Origin: Stereum hirsutum FP-91666 SS1
Lineage: Eukaryota > Basidiomycota > Agaricomycetes > Russulales > Stereaceae
Direction: 5' to 3'
NCBI RefSeq assembly: GCF_000264905.1
Contig: NW_006763132.1
Span: forward strand, 410,237-474,236
Length of the DNA stretch: 64,000 bases
The notes under the pieces are model-generated. The model was not told where the DNA came from. It worked only from the letters and a program-made list of their open reading frames with translations, and searched no databases. Positions 24,094 through 34,858 of this stretch are shown here, in pieces. How positions within the stretch are numbered: position 1 is the stretch's first letter; each line of letters starts with the position of its first letter. The position numbers were made by a program, and so were the translations under genes.

Positions 24094-24511
24094 ACATGGA
24101 CATAGCCTTGACTAGCCGGTGAGGTGGTGGTACAGAGCAAAGAGCTACTTTGACTGACTTTGCATCACGAACGAAGCTCATAGCCGCCAATGACATCATA
24201 ACTCCACACCGCTGCCACACGCCACAACAGCCCCCAAAAACAATCTTCGCGTAACAGCTCGTGGATTTCACTCCCATCCTCTTGAAGCTCTATGGGAAGC
24301 GAAACAAGTTTCGCTGCAAATTCAGCGAACGATGAATTTCACCGCTCGTGATATTGAAATCCACCCCCCTTCGGTCACACAGTGAACGCAAGACCTGCTC
24401 CCATTAGGGACCAGGAACTGTACTGAATCTACCCATAACGCCGGAGCTCAAGGGCCCCCATTTTCGAAGCAAAGCCTCGAGTTTACCTGCGTATCGGAAT
24501 GAAGGAAAAGT
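24094..24511. other. Intergenic
   Basis: No coding frame recognised. Presumed promoter of the F-box gene beginning at 24512. Confidence 0.4.
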
Positions 24512-26392
24512 TTGTGTCAAGCACAAATCCAGGCGACATCTTGCTTATTCTTTGGGGACGCTTACGACTCTCGCAGACAGGCTCCCACCACAGAAGCGGT
24601 TTCGTTACCATCTCTTCCTAACGAGATTTTGCACAAAGTCGTGCTGTACTTCGCCCCGTCTTTACACGCGCGCGCTGGAAAACGTTCAAAATGCCACTGG
24701 GCCTTCGAAAGCACTCTGCGTAGCCTTTGTCGCGTTAATCGCCGCCTCCGAGCCATCAGCCAGCCCGTACTCTACCGCGATGTAGAAATCATGCTTGATG
24801 CCGGAACCTCGAAAGACGAACGAGCATATATTTAGAAGACCATTCTCGCTCACAAGGAGATAACAGGCCTTGTCAGGTATGGTGTTCGCCTATGGAGCTA
24901 GCGCTCGACCTTATTCACCAACGACCCACAGGTCTGTGTACTTCACTAGCCGTGACTTCTCTTTCTGGACACCTCGAGATGAGGCCGAAGAGAAACTATG
25001 GAAGAGCCACCTTCTTCTCGCCATTGAAGATACCATTACCTCAATGCCCAATCTCCAATCGTTGGAGATAGACTACGTTACCCTGGACCTCTATCTTTCT
25101 CTGAATCTTCTTCTCGCCATCAGCCAACATTCTTCTCTCGAGGCCGTCAAAATAACGTCGTTAACGCAACTCGTCCATATACCAACAGACACCATATCAC
25201 GTTCACCGGAACTCCTCAACCGTATCTGCTGCCGTGAACTCAAACTCTATTTCTCTGGCGCCAAGAGAGATGTCCCGAAAGAATTCTTCGAAGGCCTCTT
25301 CTGCGCGGGTCGCGGTGTCCGTCTCGAAGTGCTCCATCTATCTGGTCACATTCCGAGGCATCTACAAACAATCTATTTCCATGGACTCCAGTCAGTGACG
25401 ATCCTATGCTCCCCACGGATGCAATTTCCCGACCTTCAAGGGATCGCGCTCCCGGCTCGGCACCCATCGTTGACCAATATCACTGTAAAACCCCGGAGCT
25501 TCACCTTTCCGCCTTTTCAGACACTAGCCTGCTTGCCATGTATAGATGATCTGTATGCGGCTGCGGTCAAGGAGGGTTTGGGAGGGTCGCTCTGGCTGAA
25601 TGAAGAGCTTCAGTTAGTCAAGGTATTGCCGCGTACCGATGGCCCATCGCACGCTTTCGATGCTCTTCGTGTTTCGAGCAGTTGGGGCATAGCAAAGGCG
25701 ACCCTCATTCTTATCAAGGACGGTGTTCGGCCCCTTTCCTTATTCATGAAGTTCGCTTGTCCTTTGAGATATATAACCGTGGAGGCGAACTTCGATGATG
25801 AGGGTAACCCGACAATGGTAAATGTATCCCTGCCGTCCCTTCCCTTCGCCTTATTATATTTCTTTTTCTCTTGGCTCTCTTTCTGACGGTGGCCCATTCG
25901 CTACAGCCAGAGGTTTTTGCCGCTCTGTCGGCCTATCCACAAAATCTTCAAAATCTACAACAGATCAAGCTCGTGCTCTTCCCACTCTGGGAAAGCGAGG
26001 CCGATCACTACGGACCAGCGGCGAGCGTCTGCTTCCACGCCGACAACTTCCGCTATACCCCCCACGGCCTCGGATTCGAGGTGTATAGAAGCGCCCTCAG
26101 GGAACATGCTTGGTGGATCATCCAGGAACGACTCGGGTTCTACGTGGAATATCATACCCCGCTGATTGAGGAGTTGGGGAAGCTGTGTCCATCACTTGAG
26201 AGGGTGATCATTTATTGCTCGAACGAGCGTGATGGCACGAGTGCTCATTTTGAGTATACATTTAAAGTCGACAAGAATGGTGCTCCGAACGGTGATCGCG
26301 TTTTTGGTGCAGTAGTATGTCCGGTCAGTGCATTCGTCGTCGTTTTGAAGATTCAGACATTGAATCTATTTGTGGCTCTCCAGGTGGCGTAG
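24512..26392 (+). pseudogene. F-box protein gene with an in-frame stop in exon 1
   Basis: N-terminus contains VSLPSLPNEILHKVVLYF and then SLCRVNRRLRAISQPVLYRDV, a clear F-box matching the minus-strand F-box gene at 16.8-18.6 kb. The frame hits TAG at 24833-24835 inside a helix that otherwise continues as KTILAHKEITGLVR, matching FLLAHPDVPSFIR of the relative. An intron at about 24876-24929 (GTATGG...CCACAG) leads to SVYFTSRDFSFW and a long open exon with LRR-like text (NLQSLEIDYVTL, GVRLEVLHLSG). Another intron near 25820-25910 leads to PEVFAALSAYPQ. Everything except the stop is intact. It is a young pseudogene, a sequencing error, or a gene using another start downstream. Confidence 0.7.
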
Positions 26393-27120
26393 GACCTTAT
26401 GCATTATCCGCCTTCATTGAATCCACCCTCGATGGGCTTGTATTAACAAGTCGCTCTGGTGGTATGACATCCTGTGTTTTTTTTCCCCTTGTAGTCTATA
26501 TGATAATGTGAATGGTTTCAAACCTGTCGAGCCTGGAAGCCCTTTCAGACAGTGCCATCTTGCCGTCGTGTCAGATGTCATGTCAACTCAGCACCTAAGA
26601 CCGTGCCGGCACTGCTCATTATGATCGACCGCTGATCTCAGTCCTTACTATTGAATGGTCAATTAAAGGTCTGCCTGTTGAGGGCTAATCCGTGCCGAAT
26701 ATTGTGGCGGAGTTATGTAATGTTGCATCGGAATAACGATTGATCTAAGTGTCCATGGGATTAGGCGTTTCATTCTATATGGCCCTTTTCGCCGCAGTCG
26801 CGCTACAGGGCAACGGCCAAAACCAGCGGACAATGGCCATTTAGACAGGGCTCATTTAGTACGCCAACCTTCGTTGCAACGCGACAGAAAAGCAAGACAA
26901 TGAAGCTTCGATCATCGCTTACCCTGAAGATGGCGCCCGCCGTTGGCACGGATCGCACAGTCCGCAAAAGGTCACAAAGTCCATCTCGTTCTATATAAGA
27001 GCAATGAAGTAGCGTAGGGAAAGACAATCAGCGCTAGCGCAACCCATTCCCCTCTCCTTTCCACTCCCCTAATATAGCTCCCATAATAACCGGTTCTCCA
27101 AAGGCCACGCACTCCATAAC
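26393..27120. other. Intergenic, no gene recognised
   Basis: 728 bp. Open frame 26803-27027 on minus has no recognisable features. Confidence 0.4.
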
Positions 27121-27799
27121 ATGTCCCTGATGCATAGAAACCCCGCAACTCACTCGCGTCTCTATATGGCTCTCTACATCCCCACCGGCCAATCCCTCGC
27201 CTACTCCTCCGCCCTCCTCCTCATCCCCGCCAAAGATGCCCACTCATGGCCTAGCCGTCCCTCAAACTCGAAGTCCTCCAACCCCACTGGCAGCGGATTC
27301 TTTAGGATTAAGACGACACAGGCCTCTGGGCAAGGTCTACCTGCAGGCACCGTCCGATACAACGTCGAGAAAAAGCTAACATGGGCATTCAAGGCCGAAT
27401 CTTCGCAGGCGAAGATAAAATCGAACTTGGTCGCGCTTGTGTTTCTAGGCGATATGTTTGTCCAGGAAGATGAGGTGAGAAGGACGGTGGAAGAGGTGAA
27501 TGTCGGGTTCTCGCGGGCTTATAAGAGCTATGATTGGGTTTGGGACGCAATACGGGTCAGTTTCTTCCCCTCTAAAATCTGCGTTTTCGTCGGGGAGAAC
27601 TGACCACTCACTGGGTTGTATTGCGACGGATCAGCATTTGATCAAGAAAGGTGTAATAAGTTCGCTAGTCGAAGCTCCAGAAGACATCTGGAACAGAGCC
27701 GAGCGTATCGCCCGTAACAACGACGATCTCGTGCCGAACGAGCTAGTGCCAACCTACAATGTCTGGGGTGAACGAATTGCTTCGGTTATGGAGGAGTAA
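27121..27799 (+). CDS. DUF6914-like hypothetical protein, copy 1
   Basis: Two exons: 27121-27555 and 27635-27799, phase 0, 199 codons. The opening SRLYMALYIPTG followed by LLIPAKDAHSWP, a segment giving RYNVEKKLTW, then LVALVFLGDMF and a C-terminal WVWDAIR...HLIKKGVI matches the layout of a common fungal family (RLYxALYxR, YHV, WxYE, LxxVxIGK, WVxxAL). I place it in DUF6914 from memory of that layout. No enzymatic function is known. The family is expanded in mushrooms. A second member follows at 28143. Confidence 0.65.
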
Positions 27800-28142
27800 G
27801 TAAACACATGGTAGTCGCGTGTGCACAGGTGTACCGCAGTCATATATTGTATCGATACCACTATTCCTTTCTTGTCAATATCTTTGTCGGGTTCCAGAAC
27901 TTGGGTCTACACGTGGGCACCGCTTCGGGGAGATTGGCACAAAGAACTGTCCTAAAAAGGAAATGTGTATGAACGGCACGTCTACAGTCAGATATAGGGC
28001 CATGATTAACCGGTGGACTATTGAGTAAATATGAGAAATCATTGCAAATTATGCTCCCTCACCTAATTTGTAATGCCGTCCAGTCAAAGATCCTCGAGGG
28101 ATATAAAGCGTCGCCACAAGAAGCATCCAGCCCAGAAACCGC

Positions 28143-28944
28143 ATGACCCCCTCCACTCAATCTGCTTTTCTGCTCCTACCCCCGCTGTTTCTCTTTGCCA
28201 AACGTATCTGCTCAAACATGTGTACCGTCCTCGGCCTTCCCAAACACAACAAACCCCGGCTCTACATGGCCCTCTACCACCGCCCCGATCACGACCTAGA
28301 GCCCCCGAACTGGAAACTCACATTCGACCCCGCGCTCAAGGCGGACCCTGCCCTGCGATACGAGACCTCTGTCCTACTCCTCCCCAAGACCTTCGATCCT
28401 AGCTCGTCCGAACACGTTGGGATGAGGTATTATATCGACCAAGAGCTGCCCATGGACTCAAGCCCAGGATTGGTGTGGAAATTCCACGCAAGGACGACGC
28501 GTGCGAGACCGAATAGATTGTGCGCGCTGATGTATTTGGGGAAGGTGGAGGAAGATGAGGAGATGTTGAGAGAGGTGGTGGAGAGGGTGGCGCTGCCGTT
28601 GGATCTTCCGGATGAGGTGAGGGAGGCGTCGAAGACGAGGTCGAGGGGTTGGGCTTTGGATGTGATCATGGTGAGTTTGATCCCAATTCATTTGTGAGCC
28701 AGCGTACTGATGCGGCAATGCCATCGAACGATGACTGAAGTGCCTGAGCCGAGCTCGAATCATCGATCCCCTGCCACAAAACGAGGACGGCCTCGTAGAT
28801 CCGATGCTCATCTGGGAATCTCTAGTCAAGCTCGCGGACGATGACAAGCTTTCTATCGATCTAGGCAGACCCACGCCCACCTGTGCAACTGACGGTACGA
28901 AGATCAAGTCCATCATGGATCAGGAAGACCAAGTTTGTCCATGA
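28143..28944 (+). CDS. DUF6914-like hypothetical protein, copy 2
   Basis: Exons 28143-28670 and 28741-28944, phase 0. Shares RLYMALYHRPD, LRYETSVLLLPK, VWKFHART, LCALMYLGKVEEDEEM and a C-terminal WALDVIM|CLSRARI with copy 1. The first 25 residues (FLLLPPLFLFA) could be a signal peptide; an internal ATG at 28218 (MCTVLGLPKHNKPRLYMALY) gives a start closer to copy 1 and is the safer alternative. Function unknown. Confidence 0.62.
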
Positions 28945-29673
28945 GTCCCTCCGAGGTCGTCCAGAAGTGGCGATCATCGCGTGAACCAGCGTACAATCTG
29001 CGTGCCATTATTTGTACTAGCATGTGCCCGTGCGTCCGCACGGCTGCTTGACAATATTTTGATAGATAACGAAATGTCTGAGTGTGATAATTTTACGCTA
29101 CCACAAACCATGCCCGAAGGCTTTTGGCTCCCCGTCTTTCATCTGCAATATATACAGAGATTGAAATTATTTTGAGGCCCGAGTCTTGGAGCCACACTGG
29201 AGGCACAGCAATGTTCGCCACACAGTTACTTGTTTGGACATAAACCGCCACGTTTCCGCCACGTGGTTTGTCTCCACGTGGTTTGTCTCGAGACAACTGC
29301 CTCCCCATTAAGTATTAGATTTCCTATATCTAGTCGAGTGTATATCAGCAAACAAACTTTGTGATTCCGTTCAGAACGACTGAGTTTAATGCAAGAACCT
29401 CATAGTGGGAGCATCGAGAGAGTCCGGAGCAAAGAATGATTTCGGCGAGCCTGCTCAGGCCTGCTCGCCGTTGGCTCGCCGCTCGAAAAACGAACATCGA
29501 AAGCACGTGACCATGCCACAGTGGCCCAACTATTCAGTCTTCTTCAACCAAACGTCTCAATACTTACTCATTCCCTTCCACGACGTCATATCGTTTCCTG
29601 AAACCGAAAACTCGTCCGGCAGTACCACCAACAATACAAGACAAAATAGATGTCCTTGTTAAACTCACACCAA
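28945..29673. other. Intergenic left of the tRNA-like array
   Basis: A short direct repeat, ccacgtggtttgtctc, occurs twice at about 29261-29289. A GC-rich run of gcctgctc/gctcgcc repeats lies near 29448-29480. No gene recognised. Confidence 0.4.
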
Positions 29674-29785
29674 TCCTCCGAGCTGGACTCGAACCAGCAT
29701 TTCTGGGCTAAGAGTCAAAACCAACTAGTTATACTACGGTGCTCCCTATAGGCACCCAGCGCTCTACCACTTGAGCTATCGGAGG
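29674..29785 (-). tRNA. tRNA-Tyr-like unit M1, anticodon not assignable
   Basis: Acceptor CCTCCGA/TCGGAGG, A73, T arm GCTGG/CCAGC. Anticodon stem CTGGG/CCCAG is perfect, enclosing about 47 nt (TGCCTATAGG...CTCTTAG). A GTA occurs in the middle of the insert but not next to the stem. AAAA (T4 on the coding strand) lies about 35 bp downstream. Confidence 0.75.
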
Positions 29786-30065
29786 ATACAATGTCTCAAT
29801 CGTACCGCATGAAGGCCTTTTTCTGAACAAAGGAGGGGCGAAGCTTGCAAGAAGGTCGGGTGAACGCGGTCAGAAGAACAAAGGGGTAGGAACTTCTAGG
29901 AAGCAAGGACGTTGAAGAAATGGTGCATGCGTGAGTCAATGATGACCCGAGTCGCTTGAGTGTTGGTCTGTAGTACTCACCTACGGCGGGAAGAAAAAGG
30001 AGAAAGAGAAAGAAAAAAAAGCATGAGCAGGGAAAAATAGTGTGCCTTGCTGGTTGACTACAGCA

Positions 30066-30175
30066 ACCTCCGAGCCAGACTCGAACCAGCATCTCTGGGC
30101 TATGCGTCAATAACGACGACACGTTCTAAAACAAAATATGGGCACCCAGCGCTCTACCACTTGAGCTATCGGAAG
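30066..30175 (-). tRNA. tRNA-Tyr-like unit M2, anticodon not assignable
   Basis: Acceptor CTTCCGA/TCGGAGG (one T-G wobble). Anticodon stem CTGGG/CCCAG encloses about 45 nt ending GACGCATAG. No GTA triplet in the insert. T-arm 3' strand is altered (CTGGC), pairing through wobbles; position 73 reads T. T5 terminator about 30 bp downstream. Confidence 0.7.
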
Positions 30176-30343
30176 ATATTATGTATCAGTTATAGCTGCC
30201 TAAGGGTCTTTTTCTGAACAAAGGATGGGGAGAAGGCCGGGTGACGCGGTTAGAAGAAGAAAGCGATCAAGGAAGGATCGGCGCGTGGGCGAGGCAGCTG
30301 TACCCCTAACTTCCCAAGAAAACAATATGCGATCTGGCTGACA

Positions 30344-30442
30344 TCCTCCGAGCTGGACTCGAACCAGCATCTCTGGGCTACGCATCAATCAATATGCAGC
30401 CTATAAAATCACCCAGTGCTCTACCGCTCGAGCTATCGGAGG
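30344..30442 (-). tRNA. tRNA-Tyr-like unit M3, anticodon not assignable
   Basis: Acceptor CCTCCGA/TCGGAGG, anticodon stem CTGGG/CCCAG, insert about 34 nt (TGATTTTATAGG...GATGCGTAG). D loop reads GAGCGGTA. T4 downstream. Confidence 0.75.
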
Positions 30443-30634
30443 ATACAATGTCTCAGTGATAGCTGCCTAATATTCCTTTCCTGAACAAAGGAAGGTGAAA
30501 AGGGCCACTCCGTCCGGGTGAACGCAGTTAGAGTCTTACCGAGTCGCTTGAGCTTCGATTCTGCAGTGCTCAACTATAGCAGAAATAAATAAAGAAAATT
30601 TATAGTCGTGACAGGATGTTGTCCAGACTGTCTA

Positions 30635-30746
30635 TTCTCCGAGCTGGAATCGAACCAGCATCTCTAGGCAATGCGTCGATGTCGACGAAACTCATACTAC
30701 AGATTCTAATAGACACCCAGCGCTCTACCACTTGAGCTATCGGCGG
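30635..30746 (-). tRNA. tRNA-Tyr-like unit M4, degenerate acceptor
   Basis: Acceptor CCGCCGA against TCGGAGA has two mismatches, so this copy is probably decaying. Anticodon stem CTGGG/CCTAG pairs with one wobble; insert about 47 nt contains CTGTAG, the classical Tyr loop sequence, but in the wrong place. Confidence 0.6.
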
Positions 30747-30971
30747 ATATGAGGTCTTGGTCATAGCGGCCTGAAAGGCCTGTCCTCAACAAAAGAGGGG
30801 GTGGGTGAAAGCAGTTGCGAGAACAAAGGTGAACGAGGGAGAAAGGATTGTCAGTGTACGATGGAGGCAGTACCGATCCGAGTGGCCTGAGAGATGATTT
30901 ATTAGTACTGGAATACACAAAAAGAGAAGAAAGAAAAATTAGTCATGACCAGAAATAGATATCCCTGGCCA

Positions 30972-31064
30972 TCCTCCGAGCTGGACTCGAACCAGCATCT
31001 CTGGGCTAGGCGTCAATCGCACTCCTATAAGCACCCAACGCTCTACCACTTGAGCTATCGGAGG
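30972..31064 (-). tRNA. tRNA-Tyr-like unit M5, shortest insert
   Basis: Acceptor CCTCCGA/TCGGAGG, anticodon stem TTGGG/CCCAG, insert only about 28 nt (TGCTTATAGG...GACGCCTAG) and without GTA. Nearly identical to M6 including flanks. Confidence 0.75.
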
Positions 31065-31307
31065 GTATGAGCTCTCCCTTATAGCTGCGTGAAGGCCCTG
31101 TCCTGAACAAAGGATGGGGAGAAGGTGCTACTCCGGCCGTGTGAACGCAGTTGGAATCTTGAAAAACAAAGGGGAAGGAAGGAATGCCAGCGCGTGAGGG
31201 AGGCAGTAACGATCCGAGTCGCTTAAGTGTTGATTCTGTAGCGCTCACCTGCAGCAGAAAGAAAGATAGAAAAATTAGTCATGACGAGAAATAGATATCC
31301 CTGGCCA

Positions 31308-31400
31308 TCCTCCGAGCTGGACTCGAACCAGCATCTCTGGGCTAGGCGTCAATCGCACTCCTATAAGCACCCAACGCTCTACCACTTAAGCTATCGGAGG
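31308..31400 (-). tRNA. tRNA-Tyr-like unit M6, near-identical to M5
   Basis: Same sequence as M5 except one base in the D region (the plus strand reads cttaagc instead of cttgagc). This breaks the D-stem pair GCTC/GAGC at one position, so it may be the less functional of the two. Confidence 0.7.
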
Positions 31401-31558
31401 GTATGAGCTCTCCCTTATAGCTGCGTGAAGGCCCTGTCCTGAACAAAGGAGTGGGAGAAGGCGCTACTCCGGCCGGGTGAACGCAGTTAGAGAAAGGAAG
31501 GGGGGATGTTAACTGTACCCACGACCGCCCAAGAAAAAATGACGTCGATAGGCACTCA

Positions 31559-31674
31559 TCCTCCGAGCTGGAATCGAACCAGCATCTCTGGGCTACTTAT
31601 ACGTCAAACTTGTGAACTATTCTGGCAACAATGTCTATAGTCGCCCAGCGCTCTACCACTTGAGCTATCGGAGG
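31559..31674 (-). tRNA. tRNA-Tyr-like unit M7, longest insert
   Basis: Acceptor CCTCCGA/TCGGAGG, anticodon stem CTGGG/CCCAG, insert about 51 nt (CGACTATAGAC...AAGTAG). T6 terminator on the coding strand about 20 bp downstream. Confidence 0.75.
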
Positions 31675-31870
31675 ATGTACTGTCTCCGTTATAGCTTCGT
31701 GAATGTCCTTTCCTGAACAAAGGAGGGAAGGAAGGAATGGTGCGTCAGTGGGCCAGTGACGATCCGAGTCTTCTGGACGATGAGGCAATAGTACTCACCT
31801 ACAACATAAAAAAGTAAGAAGGAAAAGTATGAGAAGAAAAGATATTGTGCCTTTCTCATAGATTACACAA

Positions 31871-31982
31871 ACCTCCGAGCTGGACTCGAACCAGCATCTC
31901 TGGGCAATACACTATCACTAACTCTGATTGCGCGAGACACATACATATCTACCCAGCGCTCTATCCGTTGAGCTATCGGAGG
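31871..31982 (-). tRNA. tRNA-Tyr-like unit M8
   Basis: Acceptor CCTCCGA/TCGGAGG, D loop AACGGATA, anticodon stem CTGGG/CCCAG, insert about 47 nt (TAGATATG...GTGTATTG). Position 73 reads T. Last unit of the minus block. Confidence 0.72.
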
Positions 31983-32730
31983 TTGGATTGTTTTGGATGT
32001 ATATGAGTGAAGGGCTTGAAGTTGAACAAAGGAGGGAAGAGGGCCACGGTTTCGGCTTTGTCTGAACAAAGGAAAAAGATATGAGCGGAGAGGAAGGAAA
32101 GGAAGGTGAGGTGGCGTGGCGTGGCGTGGCGTGTGATCGGAGAGTACGATGTGGCGATCACAATGGAGAATGCGCACTACGGTGTCGAAGGATTTGAAGT
32201 AGTTGAGCGGCCTGCGCTAGATGACCGCCTTCTTCTCCCTCTTGCCGCCGTATTCGCTTTCCCCGCCGCCGCCCATGAACTCTGTTTAGTCTTTCAATCT
32301 ATCGGTCTGAGAGTGCATAACCACTTAGCAGCAGACATATATTCGCACGGGGAACTTGAAAGACCTACAGTTAACGCAGTGCCAGAGAACAGCCTGAAAG
32401 CGAAGAACGAGGAAATGATAAGTATATTTCTGACACAGGAATTGACCTTTCAGGATATTATACATACAGACGAGGCGGGTCTAGACGCAACTACTACAAG
32501 GAGAGAAGGGGGATGTGGAGGTATGATAGCGCGATAGGGGATGAGGACGGGACCGGGACATAGACAAGGAAGAATGAAAGAAATGTGGCGCTCGGAATAC
32601 ATATGACACAGGACCAAGATGACCGAGAAAAATACCGAGGACTAACACACCAGAGGAAGGATGACGACAAGACACTGACCACGACGAGTGGCAATGCAGC
32701 CGAAGACACGCCAGACATATCGCTACCGAC
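31983..32730. other. Spacer between minus tRNA-like block and isochorismatase-like gene
   Basis: Contains two more aacaaaggA motifs (about 32023 and 32063) and a (GTGGC)n minisatellite of four to five units at about 32109-32134. Open frames here have no family resemblance. Confidence 0.5.
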
Positions 32731-33738
32731 TCACTCGCCACCAACGAACAAACGATCCACATCCCCCACCTCAACAAGCCTAACCCCCGCCTCCTCCAGC
32801 TCCTCCTCAATCTCAGCCTGTACAACCCCCGCTTCCGTTTTCTCCAGTGCCATACCGCCTCTCATCAATCCTCTATCCATCGCCCTCTTCACCCCGACCT
32901 CCAGCGGCACGTCCAACCTATCGAACGTCCCATGCGCGCCTCTCACGAGCCATACCTCGTTGCCCCTGCTCAGAGCCTCACCACAGGTTGCCCTGATACA
33001 AAAGTCGGTCTGGCATCCTACTATGATGAGGAGCGTAGAAGGACCAGGAGGGATGTATGATGCGAGGGTCGAGTTTACGAATGCGTTGTTTTTCGGAGTC
33101 GAGAGGATGGGCTCGTAGGCGAGAGGTGAGAGCGGGAGGTTTGGTTCAAGTGAAAGCGGGGACGGAGATGATGGAAGGGAGACGTGGGAGACGTGATATG
33201 GCTGAGCATGAGTTGGGAGAGGATGCAAGAGAGTAGGCGGGGAGGGTGTTATTGACGATAGGGCGGATTCTGAGAGCGGTGAAGCTGACGAGGACGATAG
33301 TGGGCTGGGTGAAGGGGAATCGCTGGCACGTGAGGAGGCTGGTCGTAATATCGGTCCGGGAGATGTACGCATGTGAGGCGAAGGACTAGCAGGATAACCT
33401 GCATAGTTCAACTTCCCGCTTCCTATCCCATCTTGGTCTCTGGACCTGCCCCTTCCAGCAAGCGAAACCGAGAGTACCGCCGCGGCGGGGCTCAAACTCA
33501 ATGGGGAAGAAAAGAGTTCGGGCGGACAACGAGTGTGGATGATGAGTGGCGGGTCGCACGCGGAGCGGGCTTGGGAAAGGATGTGGTGGAGAGTTGGGAG
33601 GAGGGTCGGACCGGAGGGGATACCGTGCGGCGGGGGTAGGAAGTTGGAGGATTGTGCATCGATTATTAGGAGGATTTTATGGGTGTAGACTGTGTCGTCA
33701 GAAGGGCTGAGAGTCGAGGTGGCGGGTGGCGGCGACAT
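32731..33738 (-). CDS. Isochorismatase-family cysteine hydrolase with Ser/Pro-rich insertion
   Basis: Single-exon gene, 335 residues, ATG at 33738. The first strand KILLIIDAQ supplies the catalytic Asp, TPKNNAFVNSTL the Lys, and GCQTDFCIRATCGEAL the Cys of the D-K-C triad of the isochorismatase/nicotinamidase-like fold. The chain ends in GNEVWLVRGAHGTFD and an acidic helix. A Ser/Pro-rich segment of about 80-90 residues (roughly residues 105-190) interrupts the usual domain of about 180-200 residues. The family hydrolyses amides or enol ethers; the substrate here is unknown. It sits alone between two divergent tRNA-like blocks. Confidence 0.8.
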   Translation of the reverse strand: MSPPPATSTLSPSDDTVYTHKILLIIDAQSSNFLPPPHGIPSGPTLLPTLHHILSQARSACDPPLIIHTRCPPELFSSPLSLSPAAAVLSVSLAGRGRSRDQDGIGSGKLNYAGYPASPSPHMRTSPGPILRPASSRASDSPSPSPLSSSSASPLSESALSSITPSPPTLLHPLPTHAQPYHVSHVSLPSSPSPLSLEPNLPLSPLAYEPILSTPKNNAFVNSTLASYIPPGPSTLLIIVGCQTDFCIRATCGEALSRGNEVWLVRGAHGTFDRLDVPLEVGVKRAMDRGLMRGGMALEKTEAGVVQAEIEEELEEAGVRLVEVGDVDRLFVGGE

Positions 33739-34496
33739 TAGAGGGTGGCGAGGGTATTGTGTGGTTGCGTTATATTTCTGTTCGTGTTAGTCGTGACTTG
33801 TTCTGTTCGTCCCGCCGGTCGTCGTCGTCGTAGTCCAGCGCAGAGTTAACATTCATCCAGCCCAGTTGCGCCGTAAATCTGAGCCCAGGGTAACGGGCTC
33901 TCGACGCATCCCAGATTCTAGCCTCTCGCCCCAGCGTCGCATCATCATCATGCGTGTGTCGATTGCCCGCCGAGCGCGTCAGTGTGCTCCCAGAAATCAC
34001 AGGAGTTGTCCGCGTTTGTGAATCCAAGTGCAGGGTTCAGAGATGTGCTTTGTGATGTGATTCTTTACATAGACGGCCCATAGATAGATGATCTGGACCA
34101 TTTCATCGAGAAACATACCAAAACTTAGAGTTCTGAACCAGTCTAAACTCAAGACTTGAGTCCAGTCCATGACTCGTGACGAGCGGTGAGCCAACGGCTG
34201 CCAACGGTAGGCAGACGAAGTTGATTGAGGAGAGGACGGAGAAAGCGGAGGCTTTTCCCGTCGATCTTTGCGCCTCGTCACTCCGGAAAACTCCGAGTCC
34301 GGCTCGTCGTTTGACCCTCACATTCCTCCACGATCGAAACTCTGTGTTTTCTGCCTCTGACTCTACGTTTGTGCTTGCCGACTCTCAAGAGGCCTTTACC
34401 AGATAAAACCTCACGTTTCGTCGATTTATGTCGTCTCAACACTGCCTTTCCGATTGCTCTCTCATCCATGGCCCAACATCCGGAATCACTACACAT
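33739..34496. other. Promoter side of isochorismatase gene, left of plus tRNA-like block
   Basis: No gene recognised. A (GTC)n-type run gtcgtcgtcgtcgtag lies at about 33819-33834. Confidence 0.4.
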
Positions 34497-34595
34497 CCTC
34501 CGATAGCTCAACGGAAGAGTCCTGGACTGACTCTATATGATCTCGATGAGCCCATGAAACAATGCCCATCGCTGGTTCGACTCCAGTTCGGAGGC
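34497..34595 (+). tRNA. tRNA-like unit P1, divergent
   Basis: Acceptor CCTCCGA/TCGGAGG, D stem GCTC/GAGT, T stem GCTGG/CCAGT. The anticodon region reads CTGGACTGACTC, which puts a T at position 33, but the 3' stem strand (CCCAT) pairs poorly. Position 73 is C. Probably degenerate. Confidence 0.55.
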
Positions 34596-34858
34596 TGTTG
34601 TCATTGCCGTACTCACATCTTTTTTGTTCGTATCTTCCCGGCTAACGAAACCTGACCACGCCTGTTGATTCGCAGTCATCGGAATCCTCATGTCTTGCAA
34701 GCCGGCGTAGAGTAGACGGTATCACATCTAAAGTTCTGACCTTGAGCCACTGATCCCCGTTGCAAATTTCCGATCGGAGTAAGTAGACAAAGGACAAGAC
34801 ATCGACGCAGAACAAAGGTGAGCAATTCTCAGCCCCAAACATCTCGGACCTGCTATGA

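Noticed and set aside
24012..24129. Asp-rich short frame reading through the (GAC)n repeat as an acidic-tail protein
   Set aside because: Very short, depends on a microsatellite next to an assembly gap, and no upstream exon is visible.
31863..32177. Open frames overlapping tRNA-like units (also for example 37815-38450) as protein genes
   Set aside because: They translate the conserved tRNA arms (recurring ELSNR/PIAQR-type strings) and have no independent coding signal.
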